A stretch of 64,000 nt of DNA from NCBI GenBank assembly GCA_920105805.1, contig CAKKTI010000022.1:48050-112049 (forward strand). Direction: 5' to 3'. Made by a program: the position numbers and the translations under genes. Below are positions 23,417 through 37,094 of the stretch, piece after piece; positions within the stretch are counted from its first letter, which is position 1, and every line of letters starts with the position of its first letter. This DNA is from Condylostoma magnum (Eukaryota; Ciliophora; Heterotrichea; Heterotrichida; Condylostomatidae). The notes under the pieces are model-generated. The model was not told the origin of the DNA. It worked only from the letters and a program-made list of their open reading frames with translations, and searched no databases.

Positions 23417-26400
23417 CTACTCTAGTATAAGGGCTCCAGTGTGAAAATAGCCGCATGACACTTACTTCACGTTTTGCAGATTAACCTTCTTAGGCCTCAT
23501 TTGATCTTTGTCCCCTTATAACAATCCTAGCTATTCATAGAAATTAAATCCCCACATATACAGATCACCTGTAGTTGTAATTGCAGCAGCATGTCTGCAA
23601 CCAGCGTTGATTGCCTCAACCTCCCTAAGAGCCTTAATAACCTAAAACTCACACAAATTCTCATCATCTCCGTGTCCAAGCCTCCCATTCGTCCCTTTCC
23701 CAGTCGACCAAACCCTCCCTTGGTAATCCAAGACCAATGTATAGCAATCCCCGCACTGCACCTACTAAGCCATGTTAAACTCCCCAAACTCCTTAGACTG
23801 GTAACACTCGCAATAATCCTCACACTCAAACCCTAATTACCCTTCCTAGCCCAATCCTGATAGATACAAACTTCCGTCTAGCGTAACAGTAGCAGAGTGG
23901 TTAACACCTAAAGCTAAATGAACAACTTTCTCGGGTAAGTGAATCCTTACAGGACTCAGCTGACTTTTCCTGGTGTTCATAAACAAACGGGCATCTGGGT
24001 TACAGCCTCACATAAACAGCTGGCCTTGGCCAATTGCTCCGGAATGTGAGTGGCCGCACTGTATAAAATCTATCTTTACCTATGCCAGAGCTGATAAAAG
24101 CTTCGGGGATAAAATATCATCAGTATCGCCATGGCCTAGTTGGCCATCGTCTCCGTATCCTCATGTAAATACTTTATTATCTGTAGTCAGGGCTATTGAA
24201 TGCTACCATCCACATGCAATTTAGGCCACGCTTGGTAGTTATTGCACTTGTTTCGGTAGAAATTAGTTATCGTTGGTACCGTGGCCCAGTTGGCCAAATA
24301 TACCGCGGCCCCATGTAAGAAGTTCGTTGTTTTTTGTTATCAGGGCAGAGTGGTGATACCCGCATTCTACACTAACTGCTTATATTTGCTGGTTTTTAAG
24401 TATTTGCAGGGGAGTGTCAATACTGCCTTCGTCTCCATTGCCACAGCGTCCGTCTTTACCTGATCCCCAGAAAAATGTAAGTAAATTGGACTCTCGAGGG
24501 GATCTATCAGGCATTTTTTCTGTTTTATACACGATTTAAGGCTTTCCCAGATCAAATTCATCAAAGATTTTTTAGGATTCTTGGAAGGAAATTTCTAGGT
24601 TTTCTAGTATTTGTTCATACTGTTTTTTCAGGCTCCCCAGACATTCTTGCTTTTCCTGTATATTATTAGGATTCAACTCGTCATAATGGGACTCTATTAG
24701 TTCCAAAGCTTCCATGTTTCTTCTTTCTATGAACTCATTTGCCTCACTGTATCGTTCTTTTATTTATTATACAACCTACTTAAACAGTTTATCCTGGGGA
24801 ATTTCTTATTAACTCATCATTTCTTCCATAATTCCCCCAAAATCGATTTATATGTCTTGAAAAACCATGTTTCTATCTATCAATTCTACTACATTGGCTG
24901 GTAAATTATCATCTATTTAAAATAAGTATGATATTTTGTCAAAGGAGTCTGGTAGTAGTTCACCTGCCATTTTTTCAACTGCTAGTATATACTCTTATTA
25001 CAGTCTTTACAAATCTTAGGTATAATGACTTGCTAGTTATTTACTTTACTAAACCCATTCGGTTTACAGTGCTTCCGAGGATGCTAGTGTGTCTATATTA
25101 AACAATAGATTTTCAAAAAAGTTTGCTTCTTTATTAAATGGTGGAGGTTATTATTCATTTATAAACGAATCATTTTACTGCTTATTTTACGTATTCTATT
25201 GCATTGAAGTTTCTAATTATTTTCTCTTAGTTTTCTCAATTTACAACTGTTGTACTAGTTACTTAACATCCTCACTCTACTAAGCCATTGGCGAATCATT
25301 AGACAACTTTTACAATTTTACCTGCAAATCAGAATTAAATGAATTTGCCCCAACTAACTCACTTTATGTTTTCCTTAACTCCTCCTTCAACTACCTTATT
25401 TCCTACCTGTACTACAATAAAGTAGCGGCTTCATTATATGTTTCATTTAATTTCGGGGCATTATGTACAATTTTTGCCCGTGTAGCGAATCTAAGAGTAG
25501 ATAAGGTTTAGTGAAAGTTCATTGATGCTGGGGAAATGGTGCATATGATAGAAGTTAATGAGTTTCCTCCTAAAGCTTATGAGAGGATTCGAGTAAGTTT
25601 AGAGTCTCTGTACGGAATATGCTTACTTTTCCCTTCGGCTAGTTTGTTAATAACATTCGCCAGTACAAAAAGTGATTTATTAATATGCCCAGTTTCTCCC
25701 ATTTAGTCCGGTTGTCTTACTTCAAACTCATTCAAACGTTCACTTCCAGCTAAGTCTACTAGATACAGACATCCGTATAGCATCCTTCCATTTCCTTGGT
25801 TCTAGGAGGTTTCTATAAATACCTTAAAAATTGTATGAGATCTACTGGAATGCTCATGAATACTAGTCTCCCTGTACATTCTATGCTCTTCTCCGTAGTT
25901 CATAAGCATAATGACATGCTCAAAGGTTCATACTTACTAAGCCTTTAAATTCTCTATAGAAACTCCAGTCTGAGGGTTTTCTTTGATTTTCAGGTTCAAT
26001 GCTTCTGGGTTTAGTAGATCATTGATTGATTCATTGTATATTTCAAGATAAGAGATCCATATGTTCCTGATTTCCTTTGAATCTGAGTTTAATTATTAAA
26101 ATATATCACGGATTGCTACAGGTAATATACCAGGAAGTTCAGGAGTGCCAAGCATTGTATAAGTTTTGCCGGATGTGGTTTGCCCGTACATGAATATAGT
26201 ACTGTTATACCCCCTGAGCACCTAATGTACTATCTGCGAGCATATTTCCTAGTAAATTTCCTAAGTAGTTGAATCTGATCCATATACATGATCAAAAGTA
26301 AAGGTCTAAGGCCCTAACGTCTCTGCATATCTTCTCCTAATATCTCTTTCCTTAAGAGCTGTTAATGGTATTTGAGAGATATCGCTGAATTATGGCAATT

Positions 26401-26530
26401 GATAAGGATTTTATGTAGTGAAAACAGTACTAGAGGCCTCATCAACCTCCCATATTTCTTAGTCCTCATAAGGCTGTAGCAAAGGTCTCATTCTTACACA
26501 GACTTATATTGCCTGTCTTTTGTTTTTCAT
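23417..26530 (-). CDS. Kinesin motor fused to RCC1 repeats
   Basis: One continuous frame of 1,037 residues from ATG 26530 to TAG 23419-23417. The N-terminal kinesin motor has VCVRMRPL, the P-loop GQTTSGKT at residues 116-123, the switch-I-region SSRSH and switch-[12 protein letters not shown], then [11 protein letters not shown] and [15 protein letters not shown]. It is most like plus-end kinesins of the CENP-E/kinesin-7 type, but that is uncertain. A coiled stalk follows to about residue 680. The C-terminus carries about seven RCC1 blades ([50 protein letters not shown]). RCC1 propellers bind chromatin, Ran or ubiquitin partners; here the domain probably serves as the cargo or partner module. 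Confidence 0.92.
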
Positions 26531-26562
26531 AAGAAATTAATGGTTAAGTGATATTATAATTA

Positions 26563-29244
26563 CTACAGTCCTATAGATACCCAATTAGAAAAATACTCTG
26601 CTTCCTCATCCGCCTCTTCCTCAAACGCCGTATCTGCTAGTTTTAATTACTCAAATTACTCCTATAAGTGATCCTGCCCTAAATTAAACCTTCAATAAGT
26701 TTCTCCGTCCACAGGACTCCTGAACCCCAAGGCTTATAGCAAGTCTTAAAACGATTTATCAAAATAGTACTCAAAATCCTGCTTTGATAAAGGAACTAAA
26801 GCAAATTCGGAAAATTCGACTTAACTGCAGAATTGAGAGTAATCCTGTACAATATCCGCAAGTTTTTCAATTACTTTGTCTCTGTTGAACTTATTAAAGG
26901 CTTAGGGAGCTGTGTCCTTTATAGTGAATTGTTTTTCACATCAGTGCAGATCATCTAAGTTTTTCATTGCCCGTTCTTATCCCAGTTCAGGTTGCAGGAG
27001 TTTCAGACGCTGTTTTATTTGCTTCTTTGATCTTGCTGGGAAACAAGGCTGTAGAATCTCAGCAGGGTTGTCTCCGATTTAGCACTGTAAAAATTGATTG
27101 ATTAAATTCAGATCTTCTATTCGCGTCCATGTTGACTTGTTTTTTACATATTCCTCCTCATCTTCTACAAACTCCTGTAAATCTGACTGTTAAATTGTCT
27201 TTATATCTGGAAGATCGTATTCATAGTTAGATAAAATACTGTTTTTAGTTGCCCTGTTTTTAAATCTAAACAAACATTCTACAAACATCAGTGAGTTTTC
27301 CTTGCACAGTCTAAAGAATTTACTAAGGATCTTTTATATGATGTTTCTTAAGTCTTGGAAGTCTGATCTGTATTAGCTCTGCTTTAAAAATTGCTCAAAA
27401 ATTTACAGAAAATCAATCTAGAAGAAAATTCACTCGGCTTAGCATTGGTCGACTATTCGTGTAAAGTATCTAAGTAGTGAATCCTTTACTCTTACACTTT
27501 TGCATAGTAGCAAAGCGTGCTTTTTAGCTACATCATAATCAGCTATAGAACTTAATTCTATCAAAAAGTTTAATTACCTTTCTTAATAAGCCGTTTCATC
27601 ATCTGAGTTTTGTTCTTTTGAAATTCTATCGGTTCTAACTGTTAAAGCTTTTCCTTTAGAGAAAGATTCTAGTAGTGTGAATACAATATCAGTGAATTCT
27701 ACGATTTCTTCAAGAAAGTCAATTGAGTTTAGTCCTATTTTTCAGTAATCGAAGGATTTTCTGCATATTTTTGACATGTCGTGGTAAAATACGTTTTATA
27801 GTAAAATTTAAGAGTTTCTTCGGGTAGTTTCACTAGTTGAAAGAGACATTTGTTTTACTATATTTAAAAACTCATAACAACATTTCAATGCAGCGTGGTA
27901 TAATTTAGTATCGAATTCCTTTTTGGCCTATTTTCTCAATTCATATATAAAAATTTTGTATATTAGCTCAAAATTCTGGATTTTTAATGATTCCGTAATA
28001 AAACTGATATCTATATCTTTACCTTGCTACGATAATCTAGCATATTTCAGTACATATGTTTACAATAGTAAAAAATACATTTTATCATCATCATGCAGCT
28101 TATCTGAATCTTTTTACACCTCAGTAAACACACATTCAATCAAAGGACAATAAGCACTTTCAACCACTTCTTCTGTAAACTTTTTAAGTTTTTCTAATAA
28201 AACACGATCAAAGGACTATAATTTCTTTTATAAGCTTTGACTATTTTTATGCATAGCTGGTCTTACAGGCAGCATTTACTTAGGAGGCCTGTTTGGCTGT
28301 ATTTAATTAGGCCTGGATTAAATCATATTAGTATTCCCAATCATTCCAGTAGTTTTGTAAAAACCTCCAAATTTACTATGACGAGTCATTGTTATATGAT
28401 TCCTCTTTAATGGTGTTAAATTTTCCTTTTACTCCTATCAAAAACCTTCAGGATCAGTAAACTCAAAAATATAATGGAAGATTTCTAAGAAGCATAAATT
28501 CAACTTTTTTATCGATGGACTTGAAAAATCATGGCAAAGATATACTAAAGCTTCTAAGACAGTCTCATCTGCTAGTATATGCAAAAACCTTCTTTATAGG
28601 TCTTGGTACCCATCAGATCTTACTTCATATACTAAGAATTTTTGGTTGTTTTTCATAGTGATGGCTCTTTGGTCAGGAACTGCTAGTAAATTTCTAAACA
28701 AAAACACGATTAACTCAAGCATTTAATCATGTTGTTCATTTCTTAGACTTGGGTCTTTAGTGATACAATCGGCTAGATGTTATACTAGAATTTTTATAGA
28801 GTCTGACTGTGTTATAAAACTAAGTTTGTACTTTTAAAGCTAAGATATATACACGCTGTACTTCAAATGATCTTTTTTAGGCATTTCAGTTAGAGTGACT
28901 AGTAAAATTAGACAATAAAACGCTGCTTATCTGTCTTCAGGGTAAGATATGAGAAGTTTTATTAGATCACTCTGTAATATGTTCCATTCTCCTAGTTCCA
29001 GCCTTTTTAACGTAGTGTCTTAGTTCTCATTTCTTATTTGTCTGTATAGTTCTTTCATTAGATCAATACACAGTTCACTTTTGACATAGGTTTCTACCAT
29101 TCCTACTGTTTTAGTTTGTCCTAGATTTTGTACAATGAACAGTAAATCTGTTACTTCCGATGCATTTAATTACTCTTCTATTTCTTCTTCTAAGTATTCC
29201 TCTTCACTTTATTCTAAATCAATTACTTCGTTGTCTGATTCCAT
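26563..29244 (-). CDS. TIMELESS: TIMELESS/Tof1 replication-fork protection protein
   Basis: 893 residues from ATG 29244 to TAG 26565-26563. The N-terminal half matches the TIMELESS domain: LELIVFLFRNLLAVPDQRA, then YEVRSDGYQDLQRRFL, LVYLCHDFSS and NLCFLEIFHYIF. The protein begins with a very acidic stretch and ends with one. TIMELESS/Tof1 with TIPIN/Csm3 travels with the replisome, couples helicase to polymerase and helps pausing and checkpoint signalling. It is shorter than human (about 1,200) or yeast Tof1, mainly in the C-terminal half. The kinesin-RCC1 gene follows 32 bp later on the same strand. Confidence 0.85.
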
Positions 29245-29436
29245 TTCCCGCCTTTAATGTAAAAATTATATATGTTAATTTGTTAATGAGAGGAATTAAA
29301 TAGGGTTTTATATGAAATGGATTGATAGTTATCATACCACACAAACAAGATGATTTTTAATACTAATTATTACCCATTCAAGTTTTTCATATACCAATAC
29401 AATACGCTAATAAAACACAACTAGAAATATTTAATA

Positions 29437-30315
29437 ATGTCATTTTACCATTCGACATATTCCCCAAGAGGCATGAGCCCTCACACTCCATCTCATTTAT
29501 CCTCTCTATCATTTGAAACTTCTCATCTACAGCAACAATACAACTAAAAAGAGTTAGAAATATAAAGAAACAGATACGGCTCAGAGCTATTATATGAATA
29601 ACAGCTCAGATATGAAGAAAGATAGAACATTGAGGCTGAGTCTCGCCTATAATCAGACGAGAGGAACCTTATTTACCAAATCCAACGATAGCAGGATATC
29701 AATGAAGACCTTACTATTGAGCTTAATAGATAAAATTAACAGTTTTAATAAGATTTTCAGCAATTAGACTTTTAGTTGTAAGAACTAGAAAAAGGGATAT
29801 CTGATACAAATGAGCAAGGAACTTAGCTTATTATAAAGGAAAGGGAATGAAATTAACATCAATAAGGAAAAATGAGCCAAGATTTCAAAGGAATGTTAGA
29901 TTTAATTTAAAAATAGGAAGAAGAGGAAGCTGAGAACCTGTAAAGTAGGATAATTTAAACCTAGTAGAAAACTGCAGATTTGGAAAAGTAAATCGTTGAA
30001 ATGTAAGATTAAATGAGAAAGCATAGTTATTAATTACAACAGGAGCAAAATGACCTAAATAATCAAATTGGCTAGTTAAAAGGAAAAATCGGCAAAGATA
30101 AAGAAATTATATAGAAAGTGTACTAAGAAAGTAGTACTATTAGGGATAAAAATCTTAGAAAGGCTAATAGTCTTAGTGAGCATTTAAATCTACTAGAAAC
30201 TTTGAATACACAGAAAAGAAAGATGTTTCCTACATATAAACGGCTTACTGAGATATACTATGGAAGAGTTCCAATTTCAAGTCCCTCCAAGAAGCGGGTT
30301 CGCCGCAAGAATTAG
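29437..30315 (+). CDS. Coiled-coil protein
   Basis: 292 residues from ATG 29437 to TAG 30313-30315. The N-terminus is Ser/Pro-rich (YHSTYSPRGMSPHTPSHLSS). A Gln/Glu-rich coiled coil follows (ELLYEQQLRYEERQNIEAES), with a basic end (SPSKKRVRRKN). No family is recognised. It is separated from the divergent TIMELESS gene by 192 bp of AT-rich sequence with no visible feature. Confidence 0.65.
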
Positions 30316-30343
30316 TTAACATTTCCCAAATAACGTTATTAAA

Positions 30344-31261
30344 ATGGATTATTCAACGAATACAAGGTATTTTACCCAATTTTCTCCTAAATTCCAAGAA
30401 AACACCTCTTGAACTGCAATTAACACTTAACTATAGGAAATAGGTGCAAACTAAGTAAAACTTTCATGCGTGTATCAAGGAAAAGAACTACCAGATATAG
30501 AATCAGCAGCTAGTGTAATTCAAGAGTTAATAAACCGCTAAAAGGGCCAAAGCTCAATATAAAAAGCAAAATCGTTAAGTAATTTGCCCCAACCCTGTAT
30601 TCAATAAAGCAAGTTGACTTAACAGGATAAAAAATGCATTTCAAGTGGAAGCAGAGTTGAAGTATTTTAACTTTTAATGAAAAGACCTCCAAGACAAGCA
30701 GATTAAAGAACTCTTTTCCTAATTGATGAGCTTATTAGTGTAAATTAACTACCCTTACTACATAGAATCTAAACGGAATTAAAAGCTAAAAGTTAGGAGT
30801 AAATAGTGCCGATTATACAGTCTATGAAAAACGTTGTTGATACTATACCAAGCTTAGACTAATTTGTGAATGAACTTGTACTGGAGTTGTTCCCAGATAC
30901 AGACCGTCCTAGTTACCAACTACTGCCTTAAATTGTACCAGCTATTCAAAATTTTAAAAAGATGCTTGAATAACATGATAACTTCATAGCTTCTTTAAGC
31001 CAGTGTTTTAATATACAGCCGGAATAACTCGGAGAGTTTATAGCTGAAAAGATCAAAGGAGTCAGGCACTTTGAACAGTTGTTCTAAATACAGCAAAGTG
31101 AAGATTTAATAGCAGTTATCGATGATCTTTTCAACTTTGTGCATGAGATGAGGGAAGTGATGAATGTTATAAGGTAAAAAATGCGAATAGGTAAGAATAA
31201 AAGTACGAAGGAGGTTATAAGAATACTAAATGAAACATTGTAGGTAATAACAAAATCATAA
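30344..31261 (+). CDS. Helical protein, unknown (centrosomal-type composition)
   Basis: 305 residues from ATG 30344 to TAA 31259-31261. The middle and end are helical with conserved-looking segments: LPDIESAASVIQELINR, SLDQFVNELVLELFPDTD, LPQIVPAIQNFKKML and DLIAVIDDLFNFVHEMREV. Such alternating helices resemble centrosomal or ciliary adaptor proteins, but no family is claimed. It lies 34 bp before the VAP gene on the same strand. Confidence 0.6.
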
Positions 31262-31295
31262 AGTTCATTTTTCTTAATAAATTCAAATTTAAAAA

Positions 31296-31889
31296 ATGAC
31301 AACTTACCTTACTTTACAGCCTTCTAAAGAGATTATTTTTGAAGTAATACCAGGGGCTTCTTCTACTTCCTTGATAAGTTTGACTAATAACAAGGAAACT
31401 TTTCTAGCTTTTAAGGTGAAAACCACTGCTCCTAAAAACTATATTGTAAGACCCAATCAAGGTGTAATAAAGCCTTACGAAAGTGTTGATGTATCTATAA
31501 TCTTAAACCTAGAGAAAACCGTTGATGATAAAGACCACAAATTCTAAATATTAGCCGCTCCAACTTAACTACAGGAAAATTGCGGGGTTGATGATTTAGT
31601 ATCTTTTTGGGCCTAATAACCCAGAAAGGATGCTCAGAGTTATAAATTGGGTGTTTTAAGGGAGCTGCCCAAGGAGAATTAGTAAGACTGCTATTAGAAG
31701 GTATATGAGTAGTAAAATTTTAAAACATTCGCGCCTTTTGTGTAAGAAGAGGAGGAAGAGTTTGAGGAGATTGAGGAGTAGAGTAAAAGTAATGGGCTAT
31801 ATAAAGTTGCTGCTATTGGAATTGGACTGATTTTCGGATTCACAGCTGCAATGGCTATAAATTCTTAGATTGTAATGCTTTTCTATTAA
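31296..31889 (+). CDS. VAP-type MSP-domain membrane protein
   Basis: 197 residues. The N-terminal MSP domain reads LTLQPSKEIIFEVIPG, SLTNNKETFLAFKVKTTAPK and YIVRPNQGVIKPYESVDVSI, the VAP signature that binds FFAT motifs. An acidic linker follows (EEEEEFEEIEEQ). A C-terminal anchor segment, AAIGIGLIFGFTAAMAI, fits a tail-anchored ER protein. VAPs tether the ER to other organelles and lipid-transfer proteins. It ends at TAA 31887-31889. Confidence 0.9.
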
Positions 31890-31935
31890 AATTTATTGGT
31901 TTTGTTAATTTTGTAAATCTGTTTTATATTGATAA

Positions 31936-34900
31936 ATGGACAAACAAAGTATTTAACCTAAGCGAAGAAACAGTGGAGCAAGCTCTAACTCCATACACTC
32001 CAGTAAAAGTATTTACAAGTACTAAAGACAGACAAGTATTCACCAAACAGCCTAAGCTATGGTCAGAGATATCATACAGAATTTTCCAGATAGGGAAAAG
32101 CCTGCAATTGCCAAATTAACTTAAAAGGTGTATAAAATATAGAAGTAGTTACTACGAGATAAAGTAAATGCTATATATGAGGTATTAGCTAATCCTTATA
32201 TACGTAGAAAATTTACTTCTATCATAACCTAAGAAAAATAAGATGAATTATAAAAGCAATAGTAGTGGCAACTTACCAGATATTAAATATAATCTGGAAA
32301 AATAATGAATTAGTAAGAAGAAACAGAGCCTTTGAAGCAATCAATAAAAAAGTTCTAAAATTATGTTAATAAACTCACCTTGATGTATAGAAAAGCTTAG
32401 ATTTAGTATTATCCTAATGATTTATACAGAACTTTCCAAACTCTTCTTTGATGGAATTTTGAACATGGGTTAAAAAGAATGCTTGAAAGTCCCTTTATTG
32501 AAAATAGAATACATGGGTTAAAGTATATTATCTATCAGTGTAATAGATACCTATTAAATCTGAGTAATAAGCTTCCGCAGTAGTTTAGTGATTAATTCTA
32601 TACCATTCTTTTGAAATAAGTAAGAGGAAGATATTTATAAAATGTACAGCAATTGATTTTATAAGTTTTCGCCTCACTTGTCTGTATAAAACAATACAGA
32701 AAATAACTAATAGAATCGCTTGATTACCTTATGTACATTTATTCAAAAGGAAAAATATTTAATCAAAACTTACAGTATTTTGTACAACTTTTTGGTAATT
32801 TTGTAATATTTGATTCAAAAGACAGTTTAAAAACTGATTTAGTGGATTTTTTCATACAGCTGATTGATAATACTGCCTTTTACTAATAATCAGCATTACA
32901 AATTTTAACAGAAGAAGCTCCCTTACTTATTTAACAATACTCTCCTATAGAAATCGAGGAAAATTTTGAGGATTGCGAAGGTACATCAATACTAACAGCG
33001 TAGACAATCAGAAGAAGACAAACGAGAAAAACTACTATAGCATCAGCTACCTCTATCAGAAGATTCGGTACAAAGTCAAGCCAAGGAAGTCAAGGGAAAA
33101 TAATGAGTCTAAAATCCTAATAAATCTCTCAATTTGATCAATAACAACGATTAGTCTTGTTAAAATAAATGAGAAGAGACTTTCTACTGATGGATGTTAA
33201 GCACAATAGGGAAAAATTGGCTCAAATTAACTAATACGACGAGCTTTAAGAGTAATAAGTGAAAAAAATAGCAGTACAAGCATTCCATCGTCTCTTTTTA
33301 CCGATATTCGAGCAAAGTTTTTTTGACTAAGACGTGTAAAAGACTAAAGACTACTATACGACTATACTAGAAAAGAATTTATTAGAATGAATGTTGAACC
33401 ATAAAGAAATGTAAATTGATAATTCTATAATAAAGCAACATTTTTCATAGATTTTCACAAATTTTGTATCTATGACAACTCCGTAGCATTTCTTCTAAAA
33501 ATAAAGAGTTATTAATATTCTACGAAATCTCTAAATCTTCTCAATCATCAAAAGATGGGCTAATGATAAAGATTTACTTGTATGTTCAAACTCCGCATGA
33601 ATTTTTAATACACTGTGTGTTAAGAGCCTTGTGTCTCCATTAGAGCTAAACAAAAACGGAACAATAAAGGAAATGTTCATGCTTTATATTAGATTGTACT
33701 CATACCCTCAAGTAAATCAACAAAGGGAATTTATGGATATGTATGATTTCTAAAGCTATAGTGATTATTTAGTGAATATACTAAAAGAGCCAAGAAGAAT
33801 ACAGAATCTTATTTTTGCTACGTTTATTTATCTAAGTACTAATGATGATCCTGATATAATAAAAGCCTTGAGTAAAAATGTTGATCCAGATGTAGATAAG
33901 CCAGTAGAAGAAAACGCTTTATTTGGTCTAATGGAACTACTAAAGAATAATGTAAAACAAATGAAACTTTTCTTATAAATTCTCGTATAATTTACTATTT
34001 CAGAGGATGATATTTTCCAGTAGAATGGAATTTGGTATCTAAAGCAAATCATTATCAATAATTAACTAACAAAATTAGTAAAAGAGTCCAATATGGACAT
34101 ACTTCAAGTATTCATTGCTGGCAGTGTCTGTGAATCCGAGGCCATCTAGCTTGAATGTATAAGTGTTTTAACTTATTTGGCTATTGAAAAAATAGCATAT
34201 AGGGAAAAAGATGATCTACTTTTACAAGCCTTTGTGTATTTAGCATCTGTTCAATTTTCAAGAGTGAGAGGACTGGCATATAATGGACTTGCAATTTTAG
34301 CATAACATGGAGAATATGCATAATAATGACTGATACAATAGGAAAATATAGATAATTATCTATAAAATGCGACAATTTAGTTAAAATAACATAGACATGA
34401 ATTCATTTCTAATAATTACAAAAGAGATACAGTAGCTGAATATGTAGGAATTAATGCACTTTTGAACCTATCAAGATCTGCTACTCTAGAAAATCAATTC
34501 TAAGTCAGTGAGTACATTTTAGTTGTATTAGAAACTATAATTGCCCAAAACTAACTAAATGTACAATAAAATATGAATGAAATTGGGTGTTTTTAAACTA
34601 TTAGAGCACTTATGTATTCCAAAGCTAGTAGTTTAAGATAAGGATGTGTTCTTGTGTTTTTGGATAAAATTAACAAAAACTCATTATTTAGACAGTAGTA
34701 GCTATTGCTGAATGTAAAGGTAATACCATGGTGTTTACATGAATTAACCTACTGTCCTGATAATCAGCCTTGCTTTAGAATTTTAGACTTGATTTGGGAT
34801 ATTTTAAAAATAAGAAATTTAGTATTCAGTTAAGAAGAGTATAGCATAAGGTAGTAGTTTTGATAATTATTAGACTAGTTCTAAGATGATAAAGAAGTGT

Positions 34901-37023
34901 TTGAAAGGTTGATTTAGTGTTTACTTATAATGTTTTTAAATAAGAAAAATTTAATGATTTCAGTGAATTAAGATGTTATGAAATACTTTAAGTGGTGTAT
35001 TAGGAACTTTTAGTCAATTACACCTAAGACGTAGAAGGTATTAAGCAAGTATTTAACATCGACGTGTAGTTTGCCTTAGATACAAAATTTTATGTTAAAA
35101 AATGTTGAATTAACCTACTAAATCTTAAAGGAGTTTTTGAATAGTTAAGATTATGAGGTACTTTTTAATATATGAAAATGTACCTCAGTTTTTACAAAAA
35201 CTCGTAATTTTTCAGTGTATTTAATACAGGAAAAATTTACACTGATATTACTAAAGGAATACAATACACTAAAATTTGAGGAAATTCATGCTTATTTGAT
35301 CACATTGAAAAATATTATACTGTATTCACAAAATGAGTAATTTATAGAAGAGCTTTTTAGATCCCAAAGCTTTAAGTTTGTAATAGAACTTGTAAACTCA
35401 AATGATTGTCATAGTTTATACGAAAGTTTTGCAAAATTGATAAATATTATGCTGCTAAACCGAAAAATAGCGTAAAGATTAATATAAGACAATGATCTAA
35501 AGCTTTAGAATAATATTATTATAAACCTGATGATAAAGATGCTTAGACATAAGTGTTAATCAAGATGTGAGGATTAATCAAAGATAAGTTACTGTTTTAC
35601 TCTTAATTGCTACATATTCTCATAATTTGGATTGAAATTTTATGTATTTGAAAACATTAATTTGATTATAAGATTAGGGCTTTAGCATAACTTAATATAG
35701 TCTTTAAATATTGGATATAAAGCAATAAAGTACTTTAAGAAAGCATGTTATTCTTTATTAAATAGAAGACAAGCTATAGAGTTTACTGAAGAGTTATTGT
35801 AAAGTATCAGTGATTATTTAGTCTTGAGTTACACTTATCTAAATGAGTGTGGGGATTAACTAGCTGTGATGTTCTTGAATCATTTAGGGGATATTTAAAT
35901 ACTCCTCACATAGTAAAAAATAGATTAAGTATTAAAACAATTACTAGGAAATTTGTACTTTCATACGATTTTAACTGCTAATAAAACTTAAAATTTCAAC
36001 GTGCTAAACAGCTCAATACAAGGAATTATTGATATAATAGACAATGAAGCTTATCAAGCTTAACATCCTATGGCAATATGATGCCTGAAGTAACTTTTCC
36101 AATAATGCCGGCTGTATTCGTAAAGTGATTAATTTTCCTTAATTTTTGGGGATTTTAAGGTAATCAAATAGCTCTCATCTAAAATATACAAATAAGATTC
36201 TGAAATTTAACATAATATTTTAGTATGTCTTGGTAACTTGTTTTTTAATCAGACAATGAAATAGCAGTTCTTAGAACAAGAAATTTTACAGTTTATTATT
36301 GAAAAAATCGGTAAAAAGTCATTTTCTTAGTCTAGAAGAGGAATTGATGACTAGTTAAAAGTACTCAATGCTTTTGGGTTTTTTCTTTAAAAACTAATCA
36401 TAGATAATCCTACAGTTCTAGTTAACATAGAATAATAATATAATATAAGTGATCTGATATACAAGACATTGTATTTTGTATCCACAAGAAACAGTCAAAT
36501 ATTCTCACAGATTAAAAAACAGTTTTTAAGATTATTGATAAGCTTGCTTGATGATGATTAAGTAAGATAATTCTGTTGTGATAAAATTGATTGACTATCA
36601 CTGATGCAAATATTGAACAGTATTTCATCATCAAGAGATAAAACATAGTTAATTTAAGTTGAAATTGATAATTGTATTGCAAAAACTTATGAAAAGATAT
36701 TTGTAGATAAAACATAGATGAAAACTGAAGGTTTTCAGTTGTTTTCTTAGTTTATTAATGATATTATATAGCTGTATAAGGATTATACTTACTTGAATAC
36801 TATTGAAGTTAATACCTAGTAAATGATTATAGATACTTTATACAACGTTTCCCTTTATTGCTATGGTTAGATAAATCCTAAAATGAAGGAAACAGTTGAA
36901 AATTTCCTGTAAAAACTTAACGAAATGAGTATAATTGATCAAATTTTGTTCTTTGAGAGTAGTAATATACCAGAAATAAGAGAAAAGGCAACATTAATAC
37001 TAGATTCTATAGTAATTTTTTAG
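31936..37023 (+). CDS. Giant helical-repeat protein, unknown
   Basis: A 1,695-residue protein in one unbroken frame from ATG 31936 to TAG 37021-37023. The N-terminal ~40 residues are Ser/Arg-rich and disordered. The rest is alpha-helical throughout, with ARM/HEAT-like helix pairs (for example PLELNKNGTIKEMFMLYI, RGLAYNGLAILAQHGEYA, LHELTYCPDNQPCFRILDLIW). A Ser/Thr/Arg patch sits roughly a quarter of the way in (RRRQTRKTTIASATSIRRFG). I do not recognise a family; divergent ARM proteins of the ciliary axoneme or trafficking scaffolds are candidates. There are dozens of TAA/TAG Gln codons and several TGA Trp codons. Confidence 0.7.
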
Positions 37024-37094
37024 ACATATGTTTTCTTTTATAAAATATGTAAAGTTCCCTAATATCAAACTTACCTTTACCAAAATTAATCAAA

